From an uncultured Lachnospiraceae bacterium (GTDB lineage Bacteria > Bacillota > Clostridia > Lachnospirales > Lachnospiraceae), in contig CALGGL010000293.1 of the NCBI GenBank assembly GCA_937915975.1, positions 1 through 11,683 of the forward strand: a stretch of DNA of 11,683 nucleotides, written 5' to 3'. Below, in pieces: positions 1 to 8,018 of the stretch (within the stretch, counting starts at the first letter, position 1; the number at the start of each line of letters is the position of its first letter). Position numbers and translations under genes: made by a program. Under the pieces are notes generated by a model, which saw nothing but the letters and a program-made list of their open reading frames with translations, ran no database searches and was not told the DNA's origin.

Positions 1-1081
1 TTTTGTTTCCGAAAATTTCTTTTGCCTGGTCTGCCTGATTCTCAGGAACGCGTACAAAGAAACTTCTTACCGAATTGTCCTTGGGTGAAAGCTCAGCCTT
101 TTCAGCCTTCATGTTTACTTCGATATGCTTTCCCTTGTGCTTTATAATGTCGATAACATCAGCAACAACAGCGCTTGCAGTAGCATTTTTGCCTGCACCC
201 TTGCCATAGAACATAACATCACCCAGCATATTCCCGTGAATGTTAATGGCATTGAATACGCCGTTTACGCTGGCAAGAGGATTCTCCAAAGGAATAAGGA
301 ACGGAGCGACGATGCTGAAAAATCCGTTCTCGTTTTTCTTGCACATTCCAAGAAGCTTGATGGCCATATTCATTTTTCTGGCATACTCAAAATCCTCGAT
401 GCTAATCCTGGATATTCCCTCTGTATAAATATCCTCATAATCAACCTGTCTGCCGTATGCCATAGAAGTAAGTATGGCAATCTTTCTGCAGGCATCATAG
501 CCTTCTACGTCTGCCTCAGGATTTCTTTCCGCATAGCCCTTTTGCTGTGCCTGTCTTAAAACAGTATCGAAATCCTCTCCCTCGTCTGTCATCTTGGTGA
601 GAATGTAATTAGTAGTACCGTTTAATATTCCTATAATCTCAGTTATCTTATCAGCGGTCAGAGATTGGTTAATAGGTCTTATTATAGGAATACCACCGCC
701 GACACTTGCTTCAAATAAGAAGTTTGTATCATTTTCCTTTGCTATGGCAAGAAGCTCTGCACCGTGCTTTGCAACCAACTCTTTATTTGAAGTACATACA
801 CTCTTTCCCGCAAGAAGAGCATCCTTCGTAAACTGATATGCAGGATTAATTCCTCCCATAACTTCAACAACAATCTTAACCTCGGGGTCATTCAAAATAA
901 CATTATAATCATGAACAAGTATTTTTTCAACGGGATCTCCCGGAAAATCTCTCAAATCAAGTACATATTTAATATTGATTTCCTTACCTGCTCTTTTGTT
1001 TATACTGTCGCTGTTTTTTTCAATAACCTCGACAACGCCGGAACCTACGGTTCCATAACCAAGTACTGCTATATTTATCAT
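1..1081 (-). CDS. hom: Homoserine dehydrogenase (partial, C-terminus beyond left edge)
   Basis: NAD(P)-dependent homoserine dehydrogenase reduces aspartate-4-semialdehyde to homoserine, the branch step towards threonine and methionine, in the cytosol. The 360 visible codons, translated from the minus strand, begin MINIAVLGYGTVGSGVV, a Rossmann nucleotide-binding GxGxxG motif. They continue through VEVMGGINPA, the substrate-pocket segment TSNKELVAKHG, EASVGGGIPIIRP and GILNGTTNYILTKM, all typical of the family, and then YAERNPEADVEGYDACRK in the catalytic domain. The last visible residues (SVRSFFVRVPENQADQ) look like the first strand of the C-terminal regulatory ACT domain, so this is the long, feedback-regulated type; about 40-60 residues should be missing. 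The ATG at 1081-1079 is preceded by AGAGGAGAG at a suitable distance. The gene lies 37 bp after the cheW-like gene on the same strand, without a terminator between them, so it is probably the last visible gene of the secA-prfB-cheW-hom transcript. Confidence 0.95.
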   Translation of the reverse strand, partial: MINIAVLGYGTVGSGVVEVIEKNSDSINKRAGKEINIKYVLDLRDFPGDPVEKILVHDYNVILNDPEVKIVVEVMGGINPAYQFTKDALLAGKSVCTSNKELVAKHGAELLAIAKENDTNFLFEASVGGGIPIIRPINQSLTADKITEIIGILNGTTNYILTKMTDEGEDFDTVLRQAQQKGYAERNPEADVEGYDACRKIAILTSMAYGRQVDYEDIYTEGISRISIEDFEYARKMNMAIKLLGMCKKNENGFFSIVAPFLIPLENPLASVNGVFNAINIHGNMLGDVMFYGKGAGKNATASAVVADVIDIIKHKGKHIEVNMKAEKAELSPKDNSVRSFFVRVPENQADQAKEIFGNK

Positions 1082-1118
1082 TACATACTCTCCTCTGTTT
1101 AAACATTCATTTGTCTGA

Positions 1119-1637
1119 TTATATCTCTTCAATTTCACCGGTCTCGCCGTCTTGGTCACCCGGATTTTCCTCCAGAAGCTCGGCAAGCTCTTCAAATACC
1201 TCATCATCTATAAGTTTGTCAACCGAGATACATAATATAATATCCGATTTTTTATCTCCTGGAAGTGAAACCTTTACAACACTTTCAAGATATCCGGTGT
1301 TTTCGTTTTTAACAACTCCCGGAACCCTCTTTATGTCATCTGGCTCAACAGGAACTATGCCGAGAACATCATCCACCTCAAGGCCAAGCTTTATACCATG
1401 AGTTTCAGCTATGAGAAGCTGAACATTCGGTCCCTTTTCGCTTTCATCAAGTTCAAATCTTTCTTTAAGATTAAATACCGGTACAATCTCATTTCTAAGA
1501 TGTATAATACCCTTAATAAACTGTGCACTGGTAGGTATTCCGACTATTCCGTAATCACTTTCAATGCCATTTATCTTTGATAAATTAACACAATACCTCT
1601 TGTTGTTCAGTAAAAAAATAATATACTTTTCTTCCAT
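1119..1637 (-). CDS. cheW: CheW-like chemotaxis adaptor protein
   Basis: This 172-residue protein is a single CheW-like domain. CheW proteins are cytosolic adaptors that couple methyl-accepting chemoreceptors to the histidine kinase CheA. The start (EEKYIIFLLNNKRYCVNLSKI), the central segment FIKGIIHLRNEIVPVFNLKERF (residues about 40-61, matching the family GIINLRGxIxPVxDLRxRF pattern) and LGLEVDDVLGIVPVEPDDI (about 84-102) fit a two-subdomain beta barrel. There is no response-regulator domain, so it is not CheV. Residues about 146-172 form a strongly acidic tail, which is more than a minimal CheW needs. The ATG is 5 nt past the prfB stop, and its Shine-Dalgarno AAGGAGG is formed by the last three codons of prfB, so translation is probably coupled to RF2 termination. 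It could serve a receptor pathway other than flagellar chemotaxis; no cheA or receptor gene is in view. Confidence 0.85.
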   Translation of the reverse strand: MEEKYIIFLLNNKRYCVNLSKINGIESDYGIVGIPTSAQFIKGIIHLRNEIVPVFNLKERFELDESEKGPNVQLLIAETHGIKLGLEVDDVLGIVPVEPDDIKRVPGVVKNENTGYLESVVKVSLPGDKKSDIILCISVDKLIDDEVFEELAELLEENPGDQDGETGEIEEI

Positions 1638-1642
1638 AACAA

Positions 1643-2762
1643 TTAGTCCTCCTTATCACATCTCTTTATCCATTTTAAATAAGCATTGATAAATGAATTA
1701 ATATCACCGTTTAATACTGCATCTGCATTGGCAGTTTCACAGTTAGTTCTATGATCCTTAACAAGCTTATAAGGCTGAAGGAAATACGTCCTTATCTGAC
1801 TGCCCCAGCCGTTTTCTGATAATTCACCCCTTATATCGGATATCTTATCAAGATTTTCCTGTTTTTTTATCATATAAAGTTTTGCCCTAAGCATCTTCAT
1901 AGCCTTGTCCTTGTTGCTGTGCTGTGAACGTTCATTCTGGCACTGTACAACCACACCGGTAGGAAGATGTGTTATTCTTACGGCAGATGAAGTTTTGTTG
2001 ATATGCTGACCACCCGCTCCGCTTGCACGGTAAGTATCTATCTTAAGGTCGTCATCATTTATCTCAACAACCACATCATCATTTATCTCCGGCATAACGT
2101 CAACCGCCGCAAAGGTAGTCTGCCTTTTTCCGGCCGCGTTAAAGGGTGACATCCTGATAAGTCTGTGAACTCCCTTTTCGGATTTTAAGTATCCGTAAGC
2201 ATCATAGCCGTTCACCTGAAATGTAATAGACTTATAACCAACCTCATCACCATCGAGATAATCTATAACCTCTATATCAAAGCCTTTTTTTTCAGCCCAT
2301 CTCGTGTACATACGGTAAAGCATGGATACCCAGTCACAGCTTTCCGTACCTCCGGCTCCGGCATTGATATTTATAACTGCATTATTTTCATCAAATTCAT
2401 CCGATAAAAGTGTTGCTATACGAAGAGTCTCAAAGCTATCGGTAAATTCATCAAGGTTTTGTGCTATCTCATCAATAAGGCTTTCGTCATCTTCCTCCTC
2501 AGCCATCTCGATAAGAGTTTCCATATCCTCATACAACCCCTTTATGGTCACAAATTCCTCAAGGGATTTTTTAAGTCCTTTAAGTTCCTTCATAACCTCC
2601 TGACTCTCATCATTATCATTCCAAAAATCAGGGCTTTCAAGCTTTGCCTCTAATTCTTTTATTCTTATTTCCTTATTGGCGATGTCAAAGTGAATCCCTC
2701 AATTCTTCCAGTGGATTCTTATATTCTCTCAGCTTTAGTTTTAAATTGTCAAGTTCAACCAC
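1643..2762 (-). CDS. prfB: Peptide chain release factor 2, expressed by programmed +1 frameshift
   Basis: RF2 recognises UGA and UAA stop codons in the ribosomal A site and triggers release of the finished protein. The gene is in two frames. A 25-codon zero-frame starts at GTG 2762-2760 (VVELDNLKLKLREY...LRDSL) and ends at an in-frame TGA (2687-2685) within CTTTGAC. Slipping forward one base gives DIANKEIRIKELEAKLESPDFW and then the long frame to TAA at 1643, for 372 residues. Counted this way, the stop-reading tripeptide SPF is at 205-207 and the catalytic GGQ at 250-252, the E. coli RF2 positions, which supports the frameshift and start. Upstream, TAAGGTGGTGAT (2778-2767) is a near-perfect Shine-Dalgarno with 8 nt between AGGTGG and the GTG. 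Two more in-frame GTGs lie just upstream but inside that site. The gene follows secA by 32 bp. An ORF starting at 2593 alone would omit 56 residues. Confidence 0.96.
2684..2699 (-). promoter_or_regulatory. prfB programmed +1 frameshift site (autoregulation)
   Basis: Read on the minus strand, AGGG (2699-2696) is followed by ATTCA and the slip sequence CTT TGA C (2690-2684). The UGA is codon 26. When RF2 is scarce, termination at UGA is slow and the peptidyl-tRNA on CUU slips to UUU, so full RF2 is made; this is the known autoregulatory circuit of bacterial prfB. The internal Shine-Dalgarno-like AGGG is shorter and starts one codon further upstream than in the E. coli arrangement AGGGGGTATCTTTGAC. 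Confidence 0.95.
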
Positions 2763-2794
2763 CTTTATCACCACCTTAATAATTTATAAAAGAT

Positions 2795-5368
2795 TTATGC
2801 ATTTCTTCCACAACACATCTTATATTTTTTACCGCTTCCGCAAGGACAAGGATCGTTTCTTCCAATCTTTGCCGTTGCTCTTTTTACAGGTCCCTTCTTA
2901 GCCGAATCATCTCTGTTGGTTCCGGTAACCTTAGCTACCTCCTCACGCTCAACCTTCTGCTCTATCTTTACATGCATAAGCATCCTGACCGTATCCTCCT
3001 GAATGGATGCAGTCATCTCATTGAACATATCATATCCCGCAAACTTGTATTCCACAAGCGGATCTCTGCTTCCGTAAGACTGAAGTGATATTCCTTGTCT
3101 TAACTGTGTCATATCATCTATATGAGACATCCATTTTTTATCTATTACCTTAAGAAGAATAACTCGCTCTATCTCTCTTATATGCTCAGGCTCAGGGAAT
3201 TCCGCTTCCTTTGCCTCATATATCTTAACCGCTTCCTCCTTAAGTCTTTGCTTAAGCTTTTTGACATCACCCGATTTTTTCTCATCATCGGTAAGAACTA
3301 TCTTTTCATATGGAACAATCGGTATAAGAAGTCTGTTTAATTCTTCTATCTCCCATGCATCCGGTGAAAGGTCGGCCGCACAGGTTGTATCTATATATTT
3401 CTCAACCGTATCCTGCATAAACTTGAGAACCACGTCACGCATATTTTCACCGTCAAGAACTCTTCTTCTCTCAGCGTATATAACCTCTCTTTGTTCGTTA
3501 TTAACCTGGTCATATTCGAGAAGATTCTTTCTTATGGCAAAGTTATTGGACTCAATTTTCTTTTGAGCCTTTTCAATAAAGTTTGTAATTGTCTTATGCT
3601 GTATCTCTTCACCCTCAGGAATCTTAAGCGCATCATATACAGCCTTTACCTTTTCGGAGCCGAAAAGTCTCATAAGGTCATCATCAAGTGAAAGATAGAA
3701 TTTTGACTCTCCGGGATCACCCTGACGTCCTGAACGTCCTCTTAACTGATTATCTATACGTCTTGACTCGTGTCTTTCCGTACCTATAATCTTAAGGCCT
3801 CCAAGTTCAGCAACTCCTTCACCAAGCTTAATATCGGTACCACGTCCTGCCATGTTGGTAGCTATGGTAACCGCACCTCTTTGACCTGCATCGGCAACTA
3901 TCTCTGCCTCAAGCTCATGGAACTTTGCATTAAGTACCTTATGCTGAATGCCTCTCTTAGAAAGCATTCTTGAAAGCTCCTCTGAAGCCTCGATTGTAAT
4001 TGTACCAACAAGTACAGGCTGTCCCTTATCGTGTGACTCTGCCACCGCATTAACGATAGCATTAAGCTTTTCCTTTTTAGTCTTAAATACCGAATCCTGA
4101 TGATCTATTCTCTTTATAGGAAGATTGGTAGGAACCTCAACAACATCCATACCGTAAATCTCTCTGAACTCATTTTCCTCCGTAAGTGCAGTACCTGTCA
4201 TACCGGCCTTTTTCTTATATTTATTAAAGAAGTTCTGGAAAGTTATCGTTGCAAGTGTCCTTGTTTCTCTCTTAACCTTAACGTTTTCCTTTGCCTCGAT
4301 AGCCTGATGAAGTCCATCGGAGAAACGTCTACCGGGCATTATACGTCCGGTAAATTCATCAACTATAAGTACCTCATCATCCTTTACAACATAATCCTTA
4401 TCCTTGAACATAAGGGCATGAGCACGAAGTGCCATAATCATATTATGCTGAATATCGATATTTTCGGCATCGGAATAGTTTTCTATATGGAAGAACTGCT
4501 CTACCTCTTTTACACCCTGTGCGGTAAGAACAACCTGCTTGTCCTTTTCATCAACAAGGTAATCGCCGTCCTCTTCAATCTCATTTCCCATAATGGCATC
4601 CATCTTGCTTATCTCCATGGATGCGGTACCTCTTTTAAGTCGTCTCGCAAGATAATCGCACATTTTATATAAATCAGTGGATTTACCGCTCTGACCGGAT
4701 ATAATAAGAGGTGTTCTTGCTTCATCTATAAGTACGGAGTCAACCTCATCCACGATTGCATAGTGCAGTTCCCTTTGAACCAGCTGCTCCTTATATATAA
4801 CCATGTTATCTCTTAAGTAATCAAAACCAAGCTCATTATTGGTAACATAGGTTATGTCACAATTATAAGCCGCTCTTCTGGCATCATTTTTATCTCCGTT
4901 AAGAATTACACCGACCTTAAGTCCAAGGAATTCATGCACCTGTCCCATCCACTCGGCATCACGCTTTGCAAGATAATCATTTACCGTTACTATATGAACA
5001 CCCTTGCCCTCAAGCGCATTAAGATATGCCGGGAGCGTTGATACAAGGGTTTTACCTTCACCTGTTCTCATCTCGGGAATACGTCCCTGATGTAATAATA
5101 TACCACCGATAAGCTGAACCCTGTAATGCTTCATGCCAAGAACTCTTGCAGCAGCCTCTCTGACTACAGCAAATGCCTCAACAAGAAGATCATCCAACGT
5201 TTCTCCTTTTTCAAGACGTTCCTTAAACTCTGATGTCTTAGCCTTAAGCTCATCATCACTTAAGCCCTGCATGGTTTCATCCAGACTCTCTATCTTATCA
5301 ACTATCGGATATATCTTTTTTAATTCCTTTTCACTATGTGTGCCAAAAACTTTTTCTATAAGGCCCAT
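2795..5368 (-). CDS. secA: Preprotein translocase ATPase SecA
   Basis: SecA is the ATP-driven motor that pushes unfolded preproteins through the SecYEG channel in the cytoplasmic membrane. The 857-residue length is normal for Clostridia. Visible landmarks are the Walker A box MRTGEGKT (residues 100-107), the [14 protein letters not shown] segment, the DEVD Walker B box (207-210) followed by [15 protein letters not shown], the preprotein-binding domain after it, GMTGTA, helicase motifs [15 protein letters not shown] and [14 protein letters not shown], and the scaffold/wing region with [11 protein letters not shown] and LRQGI. A C-terminal SEC-C zinc motif [13 protein letters not shown] (Cys841, 843, 852, 853) binds Zn and, in the family, SecB or ribosomes. 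The ATG is preceded by GGAGG with 9 nt spacing. It has its own promoter after the hpf terminator and leads the secA-prfB-cheW-hom operon. This looks like the canonical housekeeping SecA. Confidence 0.98.
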   Translation of the reverse strand: MGLIEKVFGTHSEKELKKIYPIVDKIESLDETMQGLSDDELKAKTSEFKERLEKGETLDDLLVEAFAVVREAAARVLGMKHYRVQLIGGILLHQGRIPEMRTGEGKTLVSTLPAYLNALEGKGVHIVTVNDYLAKRDAEWMGQVHEFLGLKVGVILNGDKNDARRAAYNCDITYVTNNELGFDYLRDNMVIYKEQLVQRELHYAIVDEVDSVLIDEARTPLIISGQSGKSTDLYKMCDYLARRLKRGTASMEISKMDAIMGNEIEEDGDYLVDEKDKQVVLTAQGVKEVEQFFHIENYSDAENIDIQHNMIMALRAHALMFKDKDYVVKDDEVLIVDEFTGRIMPGRRFSDGLHQAIEAKENVKVKRETRTLATITFQNFFNKYKKKAGMTGTALTEENEFREIYGMDVVEVPTNLPIKRIDHQDSVFKTKKEKLNAIVNAVAESHDKGQPVLVGTITIEASEELSRMLSKRGIQHKVLNAKFHELEAEIVADAGQRGAVTIATNMAGRGTDIKLGEGVAELGGLKIIGTERHESRRIDNQLRGRSGRQGDPGESKFYLSLDDDLMRLFGSEKVKAVYDALKIPEGEEIQHKTITNFIEKAQKKIESNNFAIRKNLLEYDQVNNEQREVIYAERRRVLDGENMRDVVLKFMQDTVEKYIDTTCAADLSPDAWEIEELNRLLIPIVPYEKIVLTDDEKKSGDVKKLKQRLKEEAVKIYEAKEAEFPEPEHIREIERVILLKVIDKKWMSHIDDMTQLRQGISLQSYGSRDPLVEYKFAGYDMFNEMTASIQEDTVRMLMHVKIEQKVEREEVAKVTGTNRDDSAKKGPVKRATAKIGRNDPCPCGSGKKYKMCCGRNA

Positions 5369-5418
5369 TATAAATTACCTCCAAACTGATACGACATAGC
5401 TATCGCACCGTAAACTTA

Positions 5419-5447
5419 AATATAACATTATTCAAGTATTAAGGCAA
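5419..5447 (-). promoter_or_regulatory. Sigma-A-type promoter of the secA operon
   Basis: On the minus strand, TTGCCT (5447-5442, four of six matches to TTGACA) is followed by 17 nt and TATATT (5424-5419, five of six matches to TATAAT). It lies between the hpf terminator and secA. The leader would be about 40-50 nt, with GGAGG before the ATG. The position is exactly where an independent secA promoter is needed. Confidence 0.6.
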
Positions 5448-5484
5448 GATTATTTTTAGATTTTTATCTAATAAGTGTAAAAGC

Positions 5485-5516
5485 AAAAAAAGGGTTACAG
5501 AAATCTGTAACCCTTT
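5485..5516 (-). terminator. Rho-independent terminator after hpf
   Basis: A perfect 12-bp stem, AAAGGGTTACAG paired with CTGTAACCCTTT, closes a 4-nt loop (5489-5516). On the minus strand it runs into a T7 tract (5491-5485). It lies 15 bp downstream of the hpf stop and separates hpf transcription from secA. Confidence 0.92.
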
Positions 5517-5530
5517 AAATAAGCTTTTAT

Positions 5531-6058
5531 CTAAAATTCCGGCTCAATAAGTCCGTAAGTATTACCCTTTCTCTTATAAACTACGTTAACCTCTTCCGTC
5601 TCAGCATTTCTGAAAACAAAGAAGTTATGACCTAAAAGCTCCATCTGTACACATGCATCCTCAGGATACATAGGCTTAACTGCAAATCTCTTACTTCTGA
5701 TAATCTTTACCTCTTCATCATCAGAATCGTCCTCGCTGAAGAAATCATCCTTAATAAAATTAGCATTCTGCTCCTTATCAACAATCTTCTTCTTGTAACG
5801 TGTAACCTGACGCTCAATAACCTCAACCACAAGGTCAATTGATACATACATATCATCACTTGCCTGCTCAGCTCTTATGATATGACCCTTCATAGGGATT
5901 GTAACCTCAATCTTCTGTCTTTCCTTTTCAACCGAGAGAGTAACCTGTGCATCAGTATCATCGGTAAAGAATTTTTCCAGCCTGCCGAGCTTGTCATAAA
6001 TTGCAGTTTTTAAACCATCAGTAACCTCAATATTTTTTCCACTAATTATGTAATTCAT
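5531..6058 (-). CDS. hpf: Ribosome hibernation promoting factor, long form
   Basis: Long-form HPF (YvyD/RaiA family) binds idle 30S decoding centres in stationary phase and dimerises 70S ribosomes into inactive 100S particles. Residues about 1-97 (MNYIISGKNIEVTDGLKTAI... to YKKKIVD) are the sigma-54 modulation/S30EA ribosome-binding domain. About 98-117 form an acidic linker (FFSEDDSDDEEV), and about 118-175 are the C-terminal dimerisation domain (RSKRFAVKPMYPEDACVQMELLGHNFFVFRN, split across the fold). I place the start at ATG 6058-6056, giving 175 residues. The GTG at 6067 that would add three residues lies within the Shine-Dalgarno AAAGGAGTG, so it is very unlikely to be used. The gene lies directly upstream of secA, the conserved order in Bacillus and Clostridia, but a strong terminator separates them. 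Confidence 0.95.
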   Translation of the reverse strand: MNYIISGKNIEVTDGLKTAIYDKLGRLEKFFTDDTDAQVTLSVEKERQKIEVTIPMKGHIIRAEQASDDMYVSIDLVVEVIERQVTRYKKKIVDKEQNANFIKDDFFSEDDSDDEEVKIIRSKRFAVKPMYPEDACVQMELLGHNFFVFRNAETEEVNVVYKRKGNTYGLIEPEF

Positions 6059-6096
6059 GTGCCCCACTCCTTTTTCGCCAAACTAATGCATCAAAA

Positions 6097-6140
6097 AACA
6101 CCTCTATGATACATTGGAATAATTATATCATAGAAGTGTT
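6097..6140 (-). terminator. Terminator after the NlpC/P60 gene
   Basis: A 15-bp stem joins AACACTTCTATGATA and TATCATAGAGGTGTT on the minus-strand transcript, with one G-U wobble and a 14-nt loop, followed by T6 (6098-6093). On the plus strand the same position would be a C-A mismatch, so the hairpin is best formed by the minus transcript. It begins about 20 bp after the stop of the hydrolase gene. A T-rich stretch also follows on the plus strand, so weak two-way action is possible. Confidence 0.85.
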
Positions 6141-6150
6141 ATTTTTTAAA
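6122..6150 (-). promoter_or_regulatory. Candidate hpf promoter overlapping the upstream terminator
   Basis: The minus strand carries TTTAAA (6150-6145, four of six matches to TTGACA), 17 nt, and a perfect TATAAT (6127-6122). The -10 box falls across the loop and inner stem of the preceding terminator. Transcription would begin around 6115, giving a leader of roughly 55 nt before the hpf Shine-Dalgarno and ATG. I see no clear sigma-H or sigma-B type element here. The call rests on the motif alone in AT-rich DNA. Confidence 0.45.
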
Positions 6151-6158
6151 GCATAATT

Positions 6159-7472
6159 TTAATAAACTCTTATCGCCTTACAAGGTGTGCTGTAATACAT
6201 ATTTGACACAATAATACCTGTTTTTTCGGTACTTGCATGAACAACCTGACCCCCGCCTATATAAAGTGCGGCATGACCGATGGTTGTTCCGCCGTTCTTA
6301 TAGAAAATTATATCTCCCGGAGCCACCTCCGACAAGCTTACCTCTGTTCCGCAATTAGCCTGCGCTTTGGATGAATGAGGAAGATATACTCCGAAATTGG
6401 CATATACACTCATAGTAAAACCTGAGCAATCTGTTCCGTCCGTAAGGCTTGAGCCACCGTAAACATAAGGATTACCAACAAACTGAAGTGCAAAATTGCA
6501 AACATCCTGAGCATTTGGATTAACAGCAGGTGCCGGTGTTGTCACAGATTCTTCCGTAGCCGGTGCTTCCGTTGCCGGTGCAGTGGTTGTAGCATCCTGT
6601 GAAGCCTGGGCAACAGCTTCGGTAGTAGTTTTGTTATTGGAAGCTGTCTCGGTTGCGGTCGGATCGGAATTTACAGCAATAGCTTTACTTGTTCTGTATG
6701 AAATACTTATATACTCATTCTTTACATAACCGGAAAGAGAATCATCAACCTCCACCTTAGTCCATGCATTACCCTGACTCAGTATACCATATTCCTCACC
6801 GCCTGTAAGAAGAGTAAGGCAATTGCTGTCCTCACTATCACTTTCTCTGAGTCTTAAGGTTGTAGCATTTACAACTGCAACCTTTTGAAGGTTATTTTCC
6901 GCATATGTTTTTGCATCACTTCCAAATGCAAGAAATTCATTTTTAATATATCCGTCGCAATTACCGGATTTTATATGGGACCACTCCGAACCCTTTTCAA
7001 CAACCGTAACAAGTCCACCGTTATTTATTATTCCGATTTTATCTGAATTTACATCCGCATTTTGTCTTATATTAACCTGTCCGCTCGTTGTCACAATCGC
7101 CTTATTGCTAAAATCTATGTATGAGCCGCTTAATTGGCCTTCTTCTTCATTTGAGCTTTCTTCATTTTTGCTTTTTTCGGTAACTTCCTCTGAAACTCCG
7201 ATTCCCAGAATTTCATCAAGCGCCGATGTTGAATTATAAGCAATATATCTGTCAAGTGCCGATGATATACTGACATTTGCATCGTTATAAACCACTTCTG
7301 AAACAACATCTGTATCCGATGCGACGTCAATCTCATCCTTTTCGGATACCTCTACAGCCTCCTCCGAAGAATCCAATTCTCCTACCGCCTTAGAATTTAT
7401 ATAATTGAAGTTGCATGCAAAGAATCCCATAGTGCTAAAAAGCACAAGATATTTTATTACTTTTTTCCTCAT
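6159..7472 (-). CDS. Secreted SH3b-SH3b-NlpC/P60 peptidoglycan endopeptidase
   Basis: This is a 437-residue exported wall hydrolase, probably a gamma-D-glutamyl-diamino acid (DL-) endopeptidase acting in cell separation or wall growth. Residues 1-30 are a signal peptide: MRKK, a hydrophobic core to about residue 20, and a possible cut after SKA. Cys20 in FFAC is only a poor lipobox. About 31-123 is acidic and disordered. Two bacterial SH3 domains follow, at about 124-183 (VNIRQNADVNSDKIG, WSHIKSGNCDGYIKNEF) and 196-257 (TTLRLRESDS, WTKVEVDDSLSGYVKNEY). A Thr/Ala/Pro/Glu linker spans about 262-320. The NlpC/P60 domain spans 322-437, with catalytic Cys349 (GTDCSGF), His400 (GHAALYIG) and His412 (VVHAS). 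The ATG is preceded by CAGGAGG. It is a single-gene unit with its own promoter and terminator, and a WalR-like box in the leader suggests wall-stress control. Confidence 0.93.
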   Translation of the reverse strand: MRKKVIKYLVLFSTMGFFACNFNYINSKAVGELDSSEEAVEVSEKDEIDVASDTDVVSEVVYNDANVSISSALDRYIAYNSTSALDEILGIGVSEEVTEKSKNEESSNEEEGQLSGSYIDFSNKAIVTTSGQVNIRQNADVNSDKIGIINNGGLVTVVEKGSEWSHIKSGNCDGYIKNEFLAFGSDAKTYAENNLQKVAVVNATTLRLRESDSEDSNCLTLLTGGEEYGILSQGNAWTKVEVDDSLSGYVKNEYISISYRTSKAIAVNSDPTATETASNNKTTTEAVAQASQDATTTAPATEAPATEESVTTPAPAVNPNAQDVCNFALQFVGNPYVYGGSSLTDGTDCSGFTMSVYANFGVYLPHSSKAQANCGTEVSLSEVAPGDIIFYKNGGTTIGHAALYIGGGQVVHASTEKTGIIVSNMYYSTPCKAIRVY

Positions 7473-7517
7473 TTGTATGCCTCCTGATTATCATAAAAAA
7501 ACGTTTTCGTTTAAAAT

Positions 7518-7534
7518 GTTACAAAATTGTTACA
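7518..7534 (-). promoter_or_regulatory. WalR-like direct repeat in the NlpC/P60 leader
   Basis: The minus strand reads TGTAAC-AATTT-TGTAAC, an exact match to the WalR (YycF) pattern TGTWAH-N5-TGTWAH described for Firmicutes. WalRK controls wall hydrolases, including NlpC/P60 enzymes. The site lies just downstream of the -10 box, near the start of transcription, where a bound regulator would more naturally repress than activate. The match is seen in sequence; the regulator and its sign are inference. Confidence 0.5.
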
Positions 7535-7548
7535 TCATACTTATCAAC

Positions 7549-7577
7549 AGTATACCAAGTTAACATAATGTTGTCAA
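7549..7577 (-). promoter_or_regulatory. Strong sigma-A promoter of the NlpC/P60 gene
   Basis: On the minus strand a perfect TTGACA (7577-7572), 17 nt and TATACT (7554-7549, five of six matches) precede the hydrolase gene. The untranslated leader would be about 65-70 nt. It is the best promoter match in the window. Confidence 0.88.
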
Positions 7578-7589
7578 CCATAATTTTAC

Positions 7590-7616
7590 AAAAAAAAAGG
7601 AGCATATATATGCTCC
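7590..7616 (-). terminator. Terminator after the yjfB-family gene
   Basis: An 18-nt perfect palindrome, GGAGCATA-TA-TATGCTCC (7599-7616), is followed on the minus strand by T9 (7598-7590). It lies 30 bp after the stop of the small gene and just upstream of the NlpC/P60 promoter. Because the T tract is only on the minus side, it is directional. Confidence 0.88.
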
Positions 7617-7645
7617 CTGATAAATCAATATGTATTTTATCCAAA

Positions 7646-7837
7646 TTACAAACGTATATCAATATTGCCACCGATATTAGGATTAACGGAACGCTCCATC
7701 ATCTGAGTAATCATATCACCGTTTTCCTCAACTACATCGAGCGACTTCTTAAGCATAGCAATATCTATGGCATTCATACTTCTTGTATCTGAAATTTGTA
7801 AACCTATACCCGAATTTCCAACTGAGCTTATATTCAT
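7646..7837 (-). CDS. YjfB-family putative motility protein
   Basis: This small protein of 63 residues (MNISSVGNSGIGLQISD...) has a central helix AIDIAMLKKSLDVVEENGDMI and a C-terminus TQMMERSVNPNIGGNIDIRL. The ending SVxPxxGGNIDIR/K and the preceding helical segment match the YjfB-type putative motility proteins (Pfam YjfB_motility) of Bacillus and Clostridia, whose biochemical role is unknown. I place the start at ATG 7837-7835, 8 nt after AAGGAG. The GTG at 7846 overlaps that Shine-Dalgarno and is unlikely to be used. There is no signal peptide or membrane segment. It has its own promoter and terminator, so it is probably a one-gene unit. Together with the cheW-like gene it suggests a motile organism. 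Assignment is from memory of the family motif. Confidence 0.8.
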   Translation of the reverse strand: MNISSVGNSGIGLQISDTRSMNAIDIAMLKKSLDVVEENGDMITQMMERSVNPNIGGNIDIRL

Positions 7838-7904
7838 AGTTTCCACTCCTTATTATCAATCAAACAAAAACAATCATACTTATCCAATAATAGTAATTTT
7901 TATC

Positions 7905-7933
7905 ATTATACTATTTATTTTTTTCTGATGCAA
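7905..7933 (-). promoter_or_regulatory. Promoter candidate for the yjfB-family gene
   Basis: On the minus strand TTGCAT (7933-7928) is followed by 17 nt and a perfect TATAAT (7910-7905), about 70 bp before the ATG. The -35 box is weak (three of six matches). A flagellar sigma-D pattern (TAAA-N15-GCCGATAA) is not visible. Confidence 0.5.
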
Positions 7934-8018
7934 GCATTTTCTCCATTATTTTTTATTTTATTTGATATTTTTTCACCATCATAAATTTGCTGCATTTAAT
8001 TAAATGATACTTAATGTT

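Noticed and set aside
4100..4672. 190-codon plus-strand ORF.
   Set aside because: It lies wholly inside secA on the opposite strand, matches no recognisable family and lacks a Shine-Dalgarno. The same applies to plus-strand ORFs at 125-559 inside hom and 1111-1401 inside the cheW-like gene.
6059..6067. Upstream GTG starts for hpf (6067) and for the yjfB-family gene (7846).
   Set aside because: Both GTGs are part of the AAGGAGTG Shine-Dalgarno itself; the ATG 8 nt downstream of AAGGAG fits better in each case.
7130..7336. 68-codon minus-strand ORF in another frame of the NlpC/P60 gene.
   Set aside because: It lies inside the N-terminal part of the real gene in a different frame, with no ribosome binding site; a shadow.
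7499..7512. Small hairpin AAACG-TTTT-CGTTT followed by T residues in the NlpC/P60 leader, possible attenuator.
   Set aside because: The stem is only 5 bp with two G-C pairs, and most of the T run is short or part of the stem; too weak to call.
7993..8006. 14-nt palindrome CATTTAATTAAATG after the amidase stop, possible terminator.
   Set aside because: It is all A/T except the ends and has no T tract after it on the minus strand, so it is not a convincing terminator and may be chance in AT-rich DNA.
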